Shown: in pieces, positions 1 through 9,394 of the stretch
How positions within the stretch are numbered: position 1 is the stretch's first letter
Layout: each line of letters begins with the position of its first letter
Assembly: GCF_047556435.1 (NCBI RefSeq)
Contig: NZ_CP180210.1
Coordinates: 1,488,001 to 1,552,000 of the forward strand
From: Alteromonas sp047556435
GTDB lineage: Bacteria; Pseudomonadota; Gammaproteobacteria; Enterobacterales; Alteromonadaceae
Length of the DNA: 64,000 nt
Direction of reading: 5' to 3'
Translations under genes and position numbers: made by a program
The notes under the pieces: generated by a model
Databases searched by the model: none
The model's input: only the letters and a program-made list of their open reading frames with translations
Told to the model about the DNA's origin: nothing

Positions 1-78
1 TTCAGTGGTACGTTAGCCGGCTAATTTACGATACAATAGCGCACAATACGTTCAAAAATTGACAGAAGCTTTTCTATT

Positions 79-1479
79 ATGTTTGAAAATTTATCTGAAC
101 GCCTCGGCCAGACGTTACGCAACGTCAGTGGGAAAGGGCGGTTAACAGAAGACAATATTAAAGACACCTTGCGTGAAGTGCGCATGGCGCTTTTGGAAGC
201 CGACGTTGCGCTTCCTGTAGTGAAATCGTTTGTTGCACAGGTTAAAGAACGGGCCGTGGGCACGGAAGTGACCAAGAGCCTGAAACCTGGTCAGGTGTTT
301 ATCAAAATTGTGCAGTCTGAGCTTGAGTCCGTGATGGGCGAAGCGAATGAAAAGCTGGACCTGTCAACGCAACCACCGGCTGTTATTCTTATGGCGGGTC
401 TGCAGGGTGCGGGTAAAACCACCAGTGTGGGTAAGCTGGCTAAGTACCTGACCGAACGGGAAAAGAAAAAGGTTATGGTTGTGAGTGCGGATGTTTATCG
501 TCCGGCGGCTATTAAGCAACTTGAAACCTTGGCTACCGAGGTTAACGTCGGTTTCCATCCTTCCACAGAGTTTCAGAAGCCGGTCGATATAGTTAACGGC
601 GCTATAGATGCAGCGAAGAAGCAATTCTACGATGTGTTACTGGTGGACACCGCCGGCCGCTTGCATGTCGATAATGACATGATGCAAGAAATTCAGGCAT
701 TGCATGGTGCGGTTAAGCCAATTGAAACGCTGTTTGTAGTTGATGCTATGACTGGTCAGGATGCCGCAAACACAGCGAAAGCCTTTAATGACGCTCTGCC
801 TCTGACAGGTGTGATCCTGACGAAAGCCGACGGCGACGCCCGTGGCGGTGCGGCACTTTCCGTTCGCCATATTACCGGTAAGCCTATCAAGTTTATCGGT
901 ATGGGCGAAAAAGTCGACGCCCTTGAACCCTTTCACCCGGAGAGAATTGCATCACGCATTCTGGGTATGGGGGATGTACTTAGTCTGATTGAGGAAGTCG
1001 AGCGCAAAGTAGATAAAAACAAAGCCCAGCAACTGGCGAAAAAGGTTCAGAAAGGCAAAGGGTTTGATCTGCAGGACTTCAAAGACCAGCTAGAGCAAAT
1101 GAAAAACATGGGCGGCATGATGGGCATGCTGGACAAGCTGCCTGGTATGGGCGGCATGACTGATAAAATTAAAGATCAGGCTAACGATAAACAGTTTGTG
1201 CAAATGGAAGCGATCATCAATTCTATGACGCCAGGCGAGCGTGCACGGCCAGACATTATCAAAGGGTCGAGAAAGCGTCGCATTGCGGCCGGATCCGGTA
1301 CGCAAATTCAGGACGTAAATCGACTCCTCAAGCAATTTACGCAAATGCAGAAAATGATGAAGAAGATGTCTGGTGGTGGCATGAAGAAGATGATGCGCCA
1401 GATGAAAGGGATGATGCCACCGGGTGGTGGCGGTCCGGGTGGCCCGGGCGGTATGGGGGGCATGTTCCCTCCGCGCTGA
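79..1479 (+). CDS. ffh: Signal recognition particle protein Ffh
   Basis: This 466-residue protein is the SRP54-type GTPase that binds 4.5S RNA and delivers nascent inner-membrane proteins to FtsY. The N and G domains are intact: the P-loop GLQGAGKTT is at about residues 107-115, followed by DTAGRL near 190 and the TKADGDARGGAALS stretch near 250. The methionine-rich M domain runs from about residue 300, with clusters such as MKKMMRQMKGMM. The tail is a short glycine-, proline- and methionine-rich run ending in PPR. Length is normal for the family. The ATG at 79 gives the conserved MFENLSERL start, although no strong Shine-Dalgarno is visible. In E. coli ffh lies directly beside rpsP; here rpsP is about 24 kb away. 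Confidence 0.98.
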   Translation: MFENLSERLGQTLRNVSGKGRLTEDNIKDTLREVRMALLEADVALPVVKSFVAQVKERAVGTEVTKSLKPGQVFIKIVQSELESVMGEANEKLDLSTQPPAVILMAGLQGAGKTTSVGKLAKYLTEREKKKVMVVSADVYRPAAIKQLETLATEVNVGFHPSTEFQKPVDIVNGAIDAAKKQFYDVLLVDTAGRLHVDNDMMQEIQALHGAVKPIETLFVVDAMTGQDAANTAKAFNDALPLTGVILTKADGDARGGAALSVRHITGKPIKFIGMGEKVDALEPFHPERIASRILGMGDVLSLIEEVERKVDKNKAQQLAKKVQKGKGFDLQDFKDQLEQMKNMGGMMGMLDKLPGMGGMTDKIKDQANDKQFVQMEAIINSMTPGERARPDIIKGSRKRRIAAGSGTQIQDVNRLLKQFTQMQKMMKKMSGGGMKKMMRQMKGMMPPGGGGPGGPGGMGGMFPPR

Positions 1480-1505
1480 TCCTGAAATCGCGGTTTACGC
1501 CAGAG

Positions 1506-1534
1506 AAAAGGTCGCTATCAAGGCGGCCTTTTTT
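1506..1534 (+). terminator. Rho-independent terminator after ffh
   Basis: The stem AAAAGGTCGC pairs with GCGGCCTTTT (one T-G wobble) across a 7-base loop and ends in a run of six T. It lies 27 bases after the ffh stop codon, so it probably ends the ffh transcript. Confidence 0.8.
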
Positions 1535-1836
1535 CATTCTGGCGTCAGGCAACCTGATAAAGGCTACTCCCTTTCTCTGCGATATTGCCTTGTAATTGGT
1601 TATTTAAGGACTCTCTGAGTAATGACGCACTTACTCGAACTTCATGCGAAGCCGTTGTCAGAGCAAAAATTGCGCGTTGCTGGCGTCTCATCACTTCGGT
1701 TTGAATGACAGTACAGAAACCAGATATCTCATCAGCGCGGTTCTGTGCTGGCAGGCAAAGTTGCTATCCGCTTTGCTTTCGCTATAGTAAATAAACAGGC
1801 AGCCCGTTTCCCATTTTGAAAGGAAAGTCGGTTAAA
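1535..1836. other. Intergenic region, nothing further recognised
   Basis: About 300 bases lie between the ffh terminator and the solute-binding-like gene. No convincing gene or RNA is visible. The last 20 bases hold the ribosome binding site AAGGAAAG (1820-1827) for the next gene. Confidence 0.5.
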
Positions 1837-2697
1837 ATGAAGTGTAGTATTTTTTCGTTTTTCTTTTTCAGTCTGACCTCCTTGTCGTCACTGGCACAGA
1901 CTGATGAGCGCTTTACTATTCACTGGGCTATTAATCCTTCGCCACCCTTTCATGTTGTTGATGGGCCACTCAAAGGCCAGGGAATATGTGATGTGTTGAT
2001 TGACGAGCTCAAGCAATACATGCCTGAAGTGAATCATACCGTTGTGCAGTTACCCCATAGTCGTATACGCATGCATTCAGAGCAAAAGCAAAACCTGTGC
2101 TTTCCGTGCATGATAAAGCGGGAGAGCAGTCCGGTCTGGGTTTATTCAAACATCACTGTGGTGCATCCGCCTCTGGGTATCATTGGCAATCGTAAACGAC
2201 TTGCGCCATTTGTCGATGAGAAGGCTCGCATTTCTCTGGCAAAACTGGCTGCAGACCCACAACTGCGTTTTGGTCGTCCTGCGGCCAGAGCTTATCCTCC
2301 CGCCTTACAACGTGTTGTTGATGAATATGCCGATAATCCTTTTTTCTTTAAATTGAGTGGTCAAACCGCCACGGTGAGGATATTAGAACAAATAGTAATG
2401 AACCGGCTGGACTACACGCTTGAATACCCCACAATCCTCCGCTACTACCGCTTGTCTCAACCGTCCAGAGGTCTGCAGTACTTTCCCACGACCGAGTTAG
2501 GCAATAATCCGGTACCTGGCGCGATAGGATGCACTAAGAACGCCTGGGGCGCACGCGCTGTCTCGCTAATAAACTCGGCGTTAGATGATGTCCTTATAGA
2601 TGAAGATTATGTTAATCAACAGGCGTTCTGGCAACGCATTGATGACAACCCTGGCGCGTTGGTAAAAGATGGAGAGCCACCAAATAACACCCCTTGA
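1837..2697 (+). CDS. Periplasmic solute-binding-like protein, unknown ligand
   Basis: The ATG at 1837 has a good Shine-Dalgarno (AAGGAAAG at 1820-1827) and gives a 286-residue protein with a Sec signal peptide: a short basic N-terminus, a run of Phe, Ser and Leu, then SLAQ before the mature chain. The mature part begins with an extended strand (FTIHWAINPSPPFHVV) and a GICDVLIDEL segment, the layout of the small solute-binding family seen in PAAT-type ABC systems and in the TIGR02285-like proteins common in Alteromonadales. No permease or ATPase is adjacent, so a transport partner is not shown. It could equally be a sensor-type or orphan binding protein. Its stop codon overlaps the -35 box of the next promoter. 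Confidence 0.7.
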   Translation: MKCSIFSFFFFSLTSLSSLAQTDERFTIHWAINPSPPFHVVDGPLKGQGICDVLIDELKQYMPEVNHTVVQLPHSRIRMHSEQKQNLCFPCMIKRESSPVWVYSNITVVHPPLGIIGNRKRLAPFVDEKARISLAKLAADPQLRFGRPAARAYPPALQRVVDEYADNPFFFKLSGQTATVRILEQIVMNRLDYTLEYPTILRYYRLSQPSRGLQYFPTTELGNNPVPGAIGCTKNAWGARAVSLINSALDDVLIDEDYVNQQAFWQRIDDNPGALVKDGEPPNNTP

Positions 2698-2729
2698 CAT
2701 CATCATAATGATGCCATCATTATGATGAT
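2694..2729 (+). promoter_or_regulatory. Promoter overlapped by a perfect 15-bp palindrome, probable autoregulatory operator
   Basis: A consensus -35 TTGACA (2694-2699) is followed 18 bases later by a -10-like CATTAT (2718-2723). An inverted repeat with 15-base arms (2699-2713 and 2715-2729, one central base) covers the whole spacer and the -10. Each arm is itself nearly symmetric (CATCATAATGATG and CATCATTATGATG), so two repressor half-sites or two dimers could bind. It lies 27 bases before the WYL-domain gene, which makes self-repression the simplest reading. Confidence 0.75.
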
Positions 2730-2755
2730 AATCTTAGTCAGGGTCTACATATACA

Positions 2756-3640
2756 ATGATTGATGTCACACGGGAAAGGGATGCGTTACCGCATGCTCAG
2801 CGAGAACGCCTCGCGTTTATCGATTTCAGTTTGCAATACTTCGGGCACGTTAGCAGACAGGAACTTATTGACAGATTTGCCACCGGCCTGGCTGCCAGCA
2901 CCCGGGACTTTTCTGCTTATAAATCTCTTGCGCCTGACAACCTGACACTTGACCATCACGCCAAACGCTACCGACGTACCCCAGCATTTAAAGCCGTATT
3001 CTCGCACAACCCTGAAGTCATATTAAACAGCCTGAGTATGGGGTTTGGTGACGGGATTGCCACCGCGGTAACACCATCATCTCACTGTGTAAATGCGGTG
3101 AACCTCATTCATCCTAAAGCGGAAATCATTGCCGGTCTGACCCGCGCCATTCACAACCGGTACCCTGTCAATGTGCATTATGTAAGCGTGACATCGGGTG
3201 GCAAATACCGCCTTATAGTGCCACACGCCATTGTAAACAACGGGCACCGCTGGCATGTGCGCGCGTTTGATGTGGAGACTGACACTTTCCGGGATTTCGT
3301 TTGCACCCGATTTACGGACATTGAACCGGTATCGCGGCAACTGGCACATAAAGAGCTGGCTGAGCAGGATAGCGCCTGGCAGCGAACCGTCTCGCTTACT
3401 CTCATTCCTCACCCATCACTGGAGCACAGCGAAGCGATTGAGCTGGACTATGGCATGGAAAAAGGGCGAAAGGTGCTCACCGTGCGGGCTGCCCTGGCGG
3501 CGTATCTGTTACGGTACTGGCAGGTAGATTGTTCCATAGGGGCGAAGATAACAGGCCAGGGCTGTCAGTTGGCGCTGCAAAATCTCGACGCCCTTGAACA
3601 GATAGAGAATGCCCATCTGGCACCGGGAACCCGTCGCTAA
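2756..3640 (+). CDS. WYL-domain transcriptional regulator, BrxR/CapW-like
   Basis: This 294-residue protein has the three-part layout of BrxR/CapW repressors. Residues about 13-85 form a winged helix (QRERLAFIDFSLQYFGHVSR, then a segment around STRDFSAYKSLAP). Residues about 125-190 form a WYL domain, with VHYVSVTSGGKYRLIVPHA and NNGHRWHVRAFD followed by FRDFVCTRF. The C-terminal part is a WCX-like extension. Members of this family repress phage-defence or related operons and are thought to respond to a nucleic acid or nucleotide ligand. Here the gene sits behind a strong palindrome and 224 bases before the SMC-like operon, so control of that operon is inferred, not shown. Base composition matches its neighbours. 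Confidence 0.85.
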   Translation: MIDVTRERDALPHAQRERLAFIDFSLQYFGHVSRQELIDRFATGLAASTRDFSAYKSLAPDNLTLDHHAKRYRRTPAFKAVFSHNPEVILNSLSMGFGDGIATAVTPSSHCVNAVNLIHPKAEIIAGLTRAIHNRYPVNVHYVSVTSGGKYRLIVPHAIVNNGHRWHVRAFDVETDTFRDFVCTRFTDIEPVSRQLAHKELAEQDSAWQRTVSLTLIPHPSLEHSEAIELDYGMEKGRKVLTVRAALAAYLLRYWQVDCSIGAKITGQGCQLALQNLDALEQIENAHLAPGTRR

Positions 3641-3864
3641 AAACTGCTGGCGAAATAATGCGCAATCAATACGTCAAAGCCCTCTAAAGGGCCCGCCATG
3701 ACTGTGCAAAATCACCAATTCATAATACACTGGTCGGCTACGCAAACGCGGGCAGGCAAGCGATGCCGAGAATCAATAACTTACACTAAATGCCCCGTGG
3801 TGTCGCGCTCTCAGCTTCTTGCAGAAGGCGACATTTAACCAGTATTAACCGACACAGGATTTAT

Positions 3865-6800
3865 ATGGCCGGCTTAAAACGCATTATTCTAATCGACACC
3901 CACTTGCCGGGCGTGGTCGAACTCAAGCTGGATGGACACACCAATATTTGTGGTACCAATGCGTCAGGTAAAACGACGCTTCAGCGCCTTATTCCGGTTT
4001 TTTACGGTGAATATCCAAGCCGGGTGGTACCTGCTACCCGCGACAGTTTCGAGCGCTGGTATCTGCCACGGCAATCCAGTTTTATCATTTACGAATATAC
4101 CCGCGCCGAAGGCGATCTCTGTCAGGCGGTACTGACTTCCAACGGCACTGGTGTTAACTATCGTTTAGTTGGCAAGCCGTTCGACATTGAGGATTACCTG
4201 TTCAAACAGAAAAGCGGTAAATTCAGCAGCACCAGCAGTGCAGAACTCGCCCGGGCGATGAAACGGAACAATGTACTGGTAACCAGTTTGCTGACGACGA
4301 AAGATTTTCGTGCCGTAATGCAGAACGATCAGGGCGTGCTAAACCAGAGCAGTAATGCACGCGAGTTGCTCGGCTACGCAAAAGTATTCAGCTTGTGTAC
4401 GCCGAGTCAGCATATGCGTCATATCGAAAAGCTGGCGAAAGCGGTGCACTCGAAAGAAGGCAAGATGGAAACCATTAAGGCCATGATTGCCGCCATTCTG
4501 GAAGAAGATGGGGTGCAGCCGCCTACTTCAAGCCTTAGCCGGAACCGCGTGGACGACTGGATCCGCGAATGTCATTTGATTAAACAATTCGATCAGATCC
4601 GCCCTGAGTTTTCCAAGCTGGAACAGGCGGACATGGCGCTGACCACCTCAGAGCAAACCCTCGGCGGCCTGAAAAAGCAATTCGAACTGGATAAAACACA
4701 ACTCTCGGCCAAAACAGAGACGTTAGGTAATGAACTTGAGGAAAACCAGTTTCAGCGTAAACAAAATGAGCTGTTGTGGCACGATAGCCGTGATGAGCTG
4801 AATCAAATCGTGTCGTCTGCGCGCGCAGACGTAGATAAGTACACCAGTGAGCTGGATGCTGTTGAACGTGAATTCGACAACTGGCAACAGCAGAATATTG
4901 AACAGCTTAAAGACGATGTCGCCAACCTGCCGCAGTGGCAAAACGAACTGGAAATGACGTCCAGTCGCTATCAGTTGCTCACCGAAAAACACCAGGACAT
5001 CGAGTCGGCATTTAACCGTCGTATGGCTGAACTGGGCGAGAAGCTTAGCCTGACGCTGGAGCAACTGTCAGCCTCACGGCAGGAAGCGGCTGACAAACGC
5101 AGCGAACAGCAACAGAAAGAGCGTGATGCACTGCAAGCGATTCGTGATGACTTTTCACAGCAGATACAGGAGCTTAACGCCACGCATCAGTCGCAGCTTA
5201 GCGATCTGAAAGTCACCGAAGCCGAGCTGAAAGCGTCGCTGGCAAACGCGGGTTACAACGAATTTGAGCAATCGCAGCTTGATCTGCTGGATGCCACAAT
5301 TAAAGAAGCGTCTGTGACGGAAGACGCAGCACGAACTGAGTATCGTCAGGCGCAGCAGCGTCACAGCAAAGCGGTGCAGGTAAGGCAGGAAGCCTCGACG
5401 GCGCTGGATAAGGCGCGACAGGCATATCAGCGCGAAGAAAAGGCGGTGGATAAGGTCAGAGCGTTACTTTATCCGGGGCAGGGCTCGTTACTGGAATTTT
5501 TACGTGCCAATGTCGATGATTGGGAGTCCAGTCTGGGTAAGGTGCTGCGCCCGGAATTGCTGGAGCGAACAGACCTGACACCCACCACGGGCGAGGGCGA
5601 CAGCTTTTATGGCCTTAAGTTGGCACTTGCTGCCATTGATACGCCAGATTACGCGCATACCGAACAATCTCTGAAGCACTCATTGTCGGAAGCTGAAGAG
5701 GCTCTGTCACAGGCGCTGGCAGCGCAAAATGAATGTGAGACAACGCTGGCAAAAGCCAATGAAGATGTGCGCAACGCTGAGTTGGCGATGACGCAAAAAG
5801 ACAACGCCGTGAAAAGTGCCGAAGCCAGCCGCAAGCGCGCACAGCAGGACAGAGACAGCGTGCTCAGCGAATACCAGGCGGCCTTATCTTCACGTAAGCA
5901 AAAAGCGAAATCCCGTCTGGAAGCAAACCAGCAGGCGCAAAAGCAGTGTAAGGCGCAGTTTGAGCTTGACCGCGATGACATGAAAGACCAGCAACGCGAA
6001 TCAGAAACTGAGCACAGCTTCCACTGGCAACAGCTCATTGCCGATACCGATGCACGGATATCGCAGCTTGATGCTGATATGAAAAAAGCCCGCGACGCAG
6101 CCGCCAAAGATCGCAAAGAAATGGAGCAATGGCTGGAAGATGAGCTGAATAACCGTGGCGTAGATGTAGATGAAATTGGGCAGCTCAAAAAACGCATCAA
6201 GGTGCTCAAAGACGACATCTACAAAACCGAATCGCAGCGTCACAAGGTCAGCGATTATGCACGTTGGTACGAAACGGTTTTCAACGGTCACAAAGTTACC
6301 TGGCAAAACGCCCTTGCGAAGGCGCGTAAAGCGCTTGGTGAGGCCGAACGTTCCCTGGCGCAAAAGCAGTCGGCGTATAAAGAAGCCCGTGAGAAACTGA
6401 AAGACCAGCAGGTTACACTGGAGTCTTCTTTGAAGACCGCCAGCGAGCAGCTCGAACAGGTACAGTCGCTAAGTAAAGCCCTTGCAAAACTAAACCTGCG
6501 GGTGAAAGACGACAATGATGCTAAGTTCGAAGATGCCAGCATTTCTCAGCGACTGTCTGAAGCGCAGAGTCTGTTGCAGGAGCGTGATAATCTGTTAAGC
6601 GATGTTCGTGCTTATGTGGAGCGCTTTGACCAACTTATCGCCGCGCAGGCTGGCACCGGCTTATCCGATACCTGGGAGCGTGCCCGTGAAGAGTGTGCGG
6701 TTATTAATGCCCACGGCGTAAAAGGCATCGATCACCGCCGCATGGTATCGCACCTGTCACAGTTGCTGAATGTGATCGTGCCGCAGAAATTGCAGGGCTT

Positions 6801-7545
6801 GCGCGAGCAGGGCCGGATTTTTGGCGCGGACCTGAACCAGTATTACTTTGTACTGGCCGATATTGATAAACGCATTGTGTCGCAAAGCCGCCGTATCACC
6901 AAAGAAGTCGATGGCGAGCTGTTCCTGGATGGGGTATCAGATTCTGCCGTTAAAATTCGTTCGCGCATTAGTGAACTGGAGTTTTGGCCGGAACTGGAGC
7001 AATTCCGCAAACACTACGAAGCCTGGATGGAAGGCGGGGCCAACGAACTGCCTGATGAAGATTATGGTCTGAGCATGCGTAAAGTACTCGATATTCTGGG
7101 GCGTGCGGCATTAAGTGGCGGGATCAGCAAGCTGCTGGATATTGAACTTCACCTGCGTGAAGGCAACAGTGATCTGGTTATCCGGACCGATCGTCAGCTT
7201 AATGAATCCTCCAGTCATGGTATGGCTTATTTGATTTTATGTAAGTTTCTGCTGGCATTTACCCGCCTGCTTCGTGGTGAAACGGATGCCACAATTCACT
7301 GGCCCATTGACGAGTTGGGTACGCTTCACCAAAGCAACGTGAAGAAGATTTTCGACGCCTGTCAAAATAACAATATCAGTGTGGTAGGGGCGTTCCCGAA
7401 CCCAGAATCAGAAGTACTGACGCTTTTCGAAAACCGTTATCTGATAGACAAGGTGACCCGCAAACTGCAGGTAGTGCAGCCTAAGGCCAGTATTATTGCT
7501 GAGCGATTAAAAGCACGTCGTGGACAAGAGGAGGCTTCGGCATGA
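3865..7545 (+). CDS. SMC/MukB-like ATPase of an MksB/JetC type complex
   Basis: The start chosen is the ATG at 3865, giving MAGLKRIILID with AGGA at 3856-3859; an upstream in-frame ATG at 3790 would add 25 residues without similarity. The protein is 1226 residues. It has an N-terminal ATPase half with Walker A GTNASGKT (residues 30-37), then very long coiled coils (about 240-530 and 600-1000) interrupted near residues 535-595 by a non-coil, hinge-like segment. The C-terminal half has a signature-like SSSHGM (about 1115-1120) and Walker B IDE (1148-1150). This is the layout of MukB, MksB and JetC chromosome or plasmid condensins. The next two genes overlap it and each other by ATGA, so all three are translated together. 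No JetD-like nuclease follows. Confidence 0.85.
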   Translation: MAGLKRIILIDTHLPGVVELKLDGHTNICGTNASGKTTLQRLIPVFYGEYPSRVVPATRDSFERWYLPRQSSFIIYEYTRAEGDLCQAVLTSNGTGVNYRLVGKPFDIEDYLFKQKSGKFSSTSSAELARAMKRNNVLVTSLLTTKDFRAVMQNDQGVLNQSSNARELLGYAKVFSLCTPSQHMRHIEKLAKAVHSKEGKMETIKAMIAAILEEDGVQPPTSSLSRNRVDDWIRECHLIKQFDQIRPEFSKLEQADMALTTSEQTLGGLKKQFELDKTQLSAKTETLGNELEENQFQRKQNELLWHDSRDELNQIVSSARADVDKYTSELDAVEREFDNWQQQNIEQLKDDVANLPQWQNELEMTSSRYQLLTEKHQDIESAFNRRMAELGEKLSLTLEQLSASRQEAADKRSEQQQKERDALQAIRDDFSQQIQELNATHQSQLSDLKVTEAELKASLANAGYNEFEQSQLDLLDATIKEASVTEDAARTEYRQAQQRHSKAVQVRQEASTALDKARQAYQREEKAVDKVRALLYPGQGSLLEFLRANVDDWESSLGKVLRPELLERTDLTPTTGEGDSFYGLKLALAAIDTPDYAHTEQSLKHSLSEAEEALSQALAAQNECETTLAKANEDVRNAELAMTQKDNAVKSAEASRKRAQQDRDSVLSEYQAALSSRKQKAKSRLEANQQAQKQCKAQFELDRDDMKDQQRESETEHSFHWQQLIADTDARISQLDADMKKARDAAAKDRKEMEQWLEDELNNRGVDVDEIGQLKKRIKVLKDDIYKTESQRHKVSDYARWYETVFNGHKVTWQNALAKARKALGEAERSLAQKQSAYKEAREKLKDQQVTLESSLKTASEQLEQVQSLSKALAKLNLRVKDDNDAKFEDASISQRLSEAQSLLQERDNLLSDVRAYVERFDQLIAAQAGTGLSDTWERAREECAVINAHGVKGIDHRRMVSHLSQLLNVIVPQKLQGLREQGRIFGADLNQYYFVLADIDKRIVSQSRRITKEVDGELFLDGVSDSAVKIRSRISELEFWPELEQFRKHYEAWMEGGANELPDEDYGLSMRKVLDILGRAALSGGISKLLDIELHLREGNSDLVIRTDRQLNESSSHGMAYLILCKFLLAFTRLLRGETDATIHWPIDELGTLHQSNVKKIFDACQNNNISVVGAFPNPESEVLTLFENRYLIDKVTRKLQVVQPKASIIAERLKARRGQEEASA

Positions 7546-8177
7546 TGACGGAACAAGGCCGTGTGGTCAGCAAACTTTTGCAGGGTGAGTTCATTTGCCA
7601 GGTCAGTGATGAAGACGCCTGGCGTTTTCTGAAAAGCCGCGATAATGCTCAACTACTTGAACCCCACTTAAACCTGTTGAACCGCACACTGGCAACTACC
7701 GCCGATGGCGATGTGTTTTTTGCCGCGTATCTCACGTTAGGCGATAGTGAGCGAAAAATTCTGATGCAACAGTTTCAGGAGACGGCGTCCAGTCTGGTGC
7801 CGCTGGTCGAGTGGTTATTGCTGGTGCAGCAGGCCAGCGAGTCAGATTTACCGGTGACCATGGGCAACGCGATCCGCCTTAATGAGTTGCAAAGTACCAT
7901 TGAAGATACCCCCGCATATGCTGAACAGCTGGAGAAAATTTCCCGCTACCGTTTGTTCGGCTCAACCAGTGTGAATCTTGATGGCCAGCTAAAGCAGGTA
8001 TTTAAACGGTTAACCGACTTAGGGTATCTGCTTAAGCCAAACCCGGAAAAACAGATTTATCTGGCAACCGGTAAGGTTGAACACCTGTATGAAATGATTC
8101 GCTTTATTGATGAGACCGAGTCGTTGTCGTTATCCGAGCAGGCTGAGGCGGCCATTCAGCAGGGTAGTTTGCTATGA
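7542..8177 (+). CDS. MksE/JetB-like accessory subunit of the SMC complex
   Basis: This 211-residue protein starts inside the stop codon of the SMC-like ATPase (ATGA at 7542-7545) and its own stop overlaps the next start, which points to obligate co-translation. The size, the mostly helical sequence and the C-terminal winged-helix-like stretch (residues about 145-190, around QVFKRLTDLGYLLKPNP) match the KITE/MukE-type subunits that bind the kleisin. The assignment rests on context and length more than on a sharp motif. The ATG at 7545 is a possible alternative start. Confidence 0.65.
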   Translation: MMTEQGRVVSKLLQGEFICQVSDEDAWRFLKSRDNAQLLEPHLNLLNRTLATTADGDVFFAAYLTLGDSERKILMQQFQETASSLVPLVEWLLLVQQASESDLPVTMGNAIRLNELQSTIEDTPAYAEQLEKISRYRLFGSTSVNLDGQLKQVFKRLTDLGYLLKPNPEKQIYLATGKVEHLYEMIRFIDETESLSLSEQAEAAIQQGSLL

Positions 8178-9394
8178 GTCAGGTGCTTATTCAGGCTGGC
8201 ACCAAGCTGCTCAACGCGCTGGGACGTCACAGTGAACTGATAATGCAGGCGTATGTTAACGGCACGGTGAACGAGCGCGATCACAGCCCCAAAGTGCTTG
8301 AGCAACTGGTGCAGCTGGGCGTGTTATGGCGACCGGATCCACAAAGTGAGCTGCGACTGAAAGGGGCAGTGCGTACGTTGCTTGAAGGCAGTTTGCAGGA
8401 CGAGCGCAATCGCACCATTAATGCGAATATTGGCGCGGCCCTGGCGAGCTTAAAAACGCTCGCAGAGCATTATAAAGAAGCACTGCATTACGGTCGCTAC
8501 AGCGAGTCTGCCGCACACATGTCAGACTTAACCGAGCATGTATATCAACTGGCAGAATCGTTGAGCAACAGCGTGCGGGTGATGTTTAGCCGTATCAATA
8601 ATGAATTCGGCTATGTGTCATCGGTTGAAGCCAAAATCCGGGAGAATGAGCTGGCGCAGGGGCAGGTAACAGAGCTGCTGTATCAACTTGAGTGTTTCCG
8701 GTTTGATGAGCTAAGTGAGATTGCCGGGAGCAACCGCGAGCTGCGTCATCTACTGGTGGTATCGCTACAGCAAAGTTTCTCGCGGGCTGCGCAGGAATTG
8801 TCGGTGGCACAGGCACGGTTGCTGGATCTGCTGGGGCGTTTCCGTGAGTTTCAGGGGCGTACGCGCCTGCTTAAAGGGTATCTGCTGCACATGGAGCAAC
8901 AACCGGATTTCGTGCCGGGAAATTATCCCAACCTGACAAACGTACCGGTGTTATTTAATCAGGCGGCAGGCCTGCTCAGTCCGGCCGCAGCAGATGTAAA
9001 TAACGTCAGTCAGGAAGCCGAATTGCAGGAAATTGTTGCGTCGTTAACCCACGTACATCGCCGCAAGCAGCAAGCAGAAGAAACGTCCTCCTCACAGGAT
9101 ATCGACGTGTCCGAACAGGATACTGTGTCGCTGGAAAGCGATCCGCTGCAACAGGCAGTCGATGATTATTTCTGCGATGTGATTGATAGCGGTCAGCCGC
9201 AATCTGCATTGACCTACTATGCTGCACACGCGATGGAGTTTGATCCCGAGGTATGGATATACCAGGTTATCGGCAATTATCAGTCTCTTGATGATGCCGA
9301 TAAACAGTTTTTCGCACTCGATCCGCACGGCCAGGAAGATGTGGTTTTTAATGGCAACTTTTATATCAACGACATCACTTTGGGGCTCCGTTAA
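8174..9394 (+). CDS. Kleisin-like MksF/JetA subunit of the SMC complex
   Basis: This 406-residue protein begins by ATGA overlap with the MksE-like gene. It is almost entirely helical: an N-terminal winged-helix-like part (residues 1-80), a helical bundle or coiled coil (80-260), a low-complexity acidic and Ser-rich linker (about 300-325) and a C-terminal helical segment rich in Asp and aromatics. This fits kleisins of the MukF/MksF group, which bridge the two heads of the ATPase. I recall homologues in related bacteria carrying misleading names, and no enzyme motif is visible here. The operon ends with this gene. Confidence 0.6.
   Translation: MSQVLIQAGTKLLNALGRHSELIMQAYVNGTVNERDHSPKVLEQLVQLGVLWRPDPQSELRLKGAVRTLLEGSLQDERNRTINANIGAALASLKTLAEHYKEALHYGRYSESAAHMSDLTEHVYQLAESLSNSVRVMFSRINNEFGYVSSVEAKIRENELAQGQVTELLYQLECFRFDELSEIAGSNRELRHLLVVSLQQSFSRAAQELSVAQARLLDLLGRFREFQGRTRLLKGYLLHMEQQPDFVPGNYPNLTNVPVLFNQAAGLLSPAAADVNNVSQEAELQEIVASLTHVHRRKQQAEETSSSQDIDVSEQDTVSLESDPLQQAVDDYFCDVIDSGQPQSALTYYAAHAMEFDPEVWIYQVIGNYQSLDDADKQFFALDPHGQEDVVFNGNFYINDITLGLR

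Noticed and set aside
3679..3692. Hairpin GCCCT/AGGGC after the WYL gene as a terminator
   Set aside because: A 5-base stem without a T tract is too weak to support a terminator call, and it would separate the regulator from the operon without other evidence.
3865..9394. Complete Wadjet (JetABCD) defence system
   Set aside because: The gene order is ATPase, MksE-like, kleisin-like, and no JetD-type nuclease gene is found before the TerB-like gene at 9957. I call it an SMC complex of MukB/MksB type and leave the defence role open.
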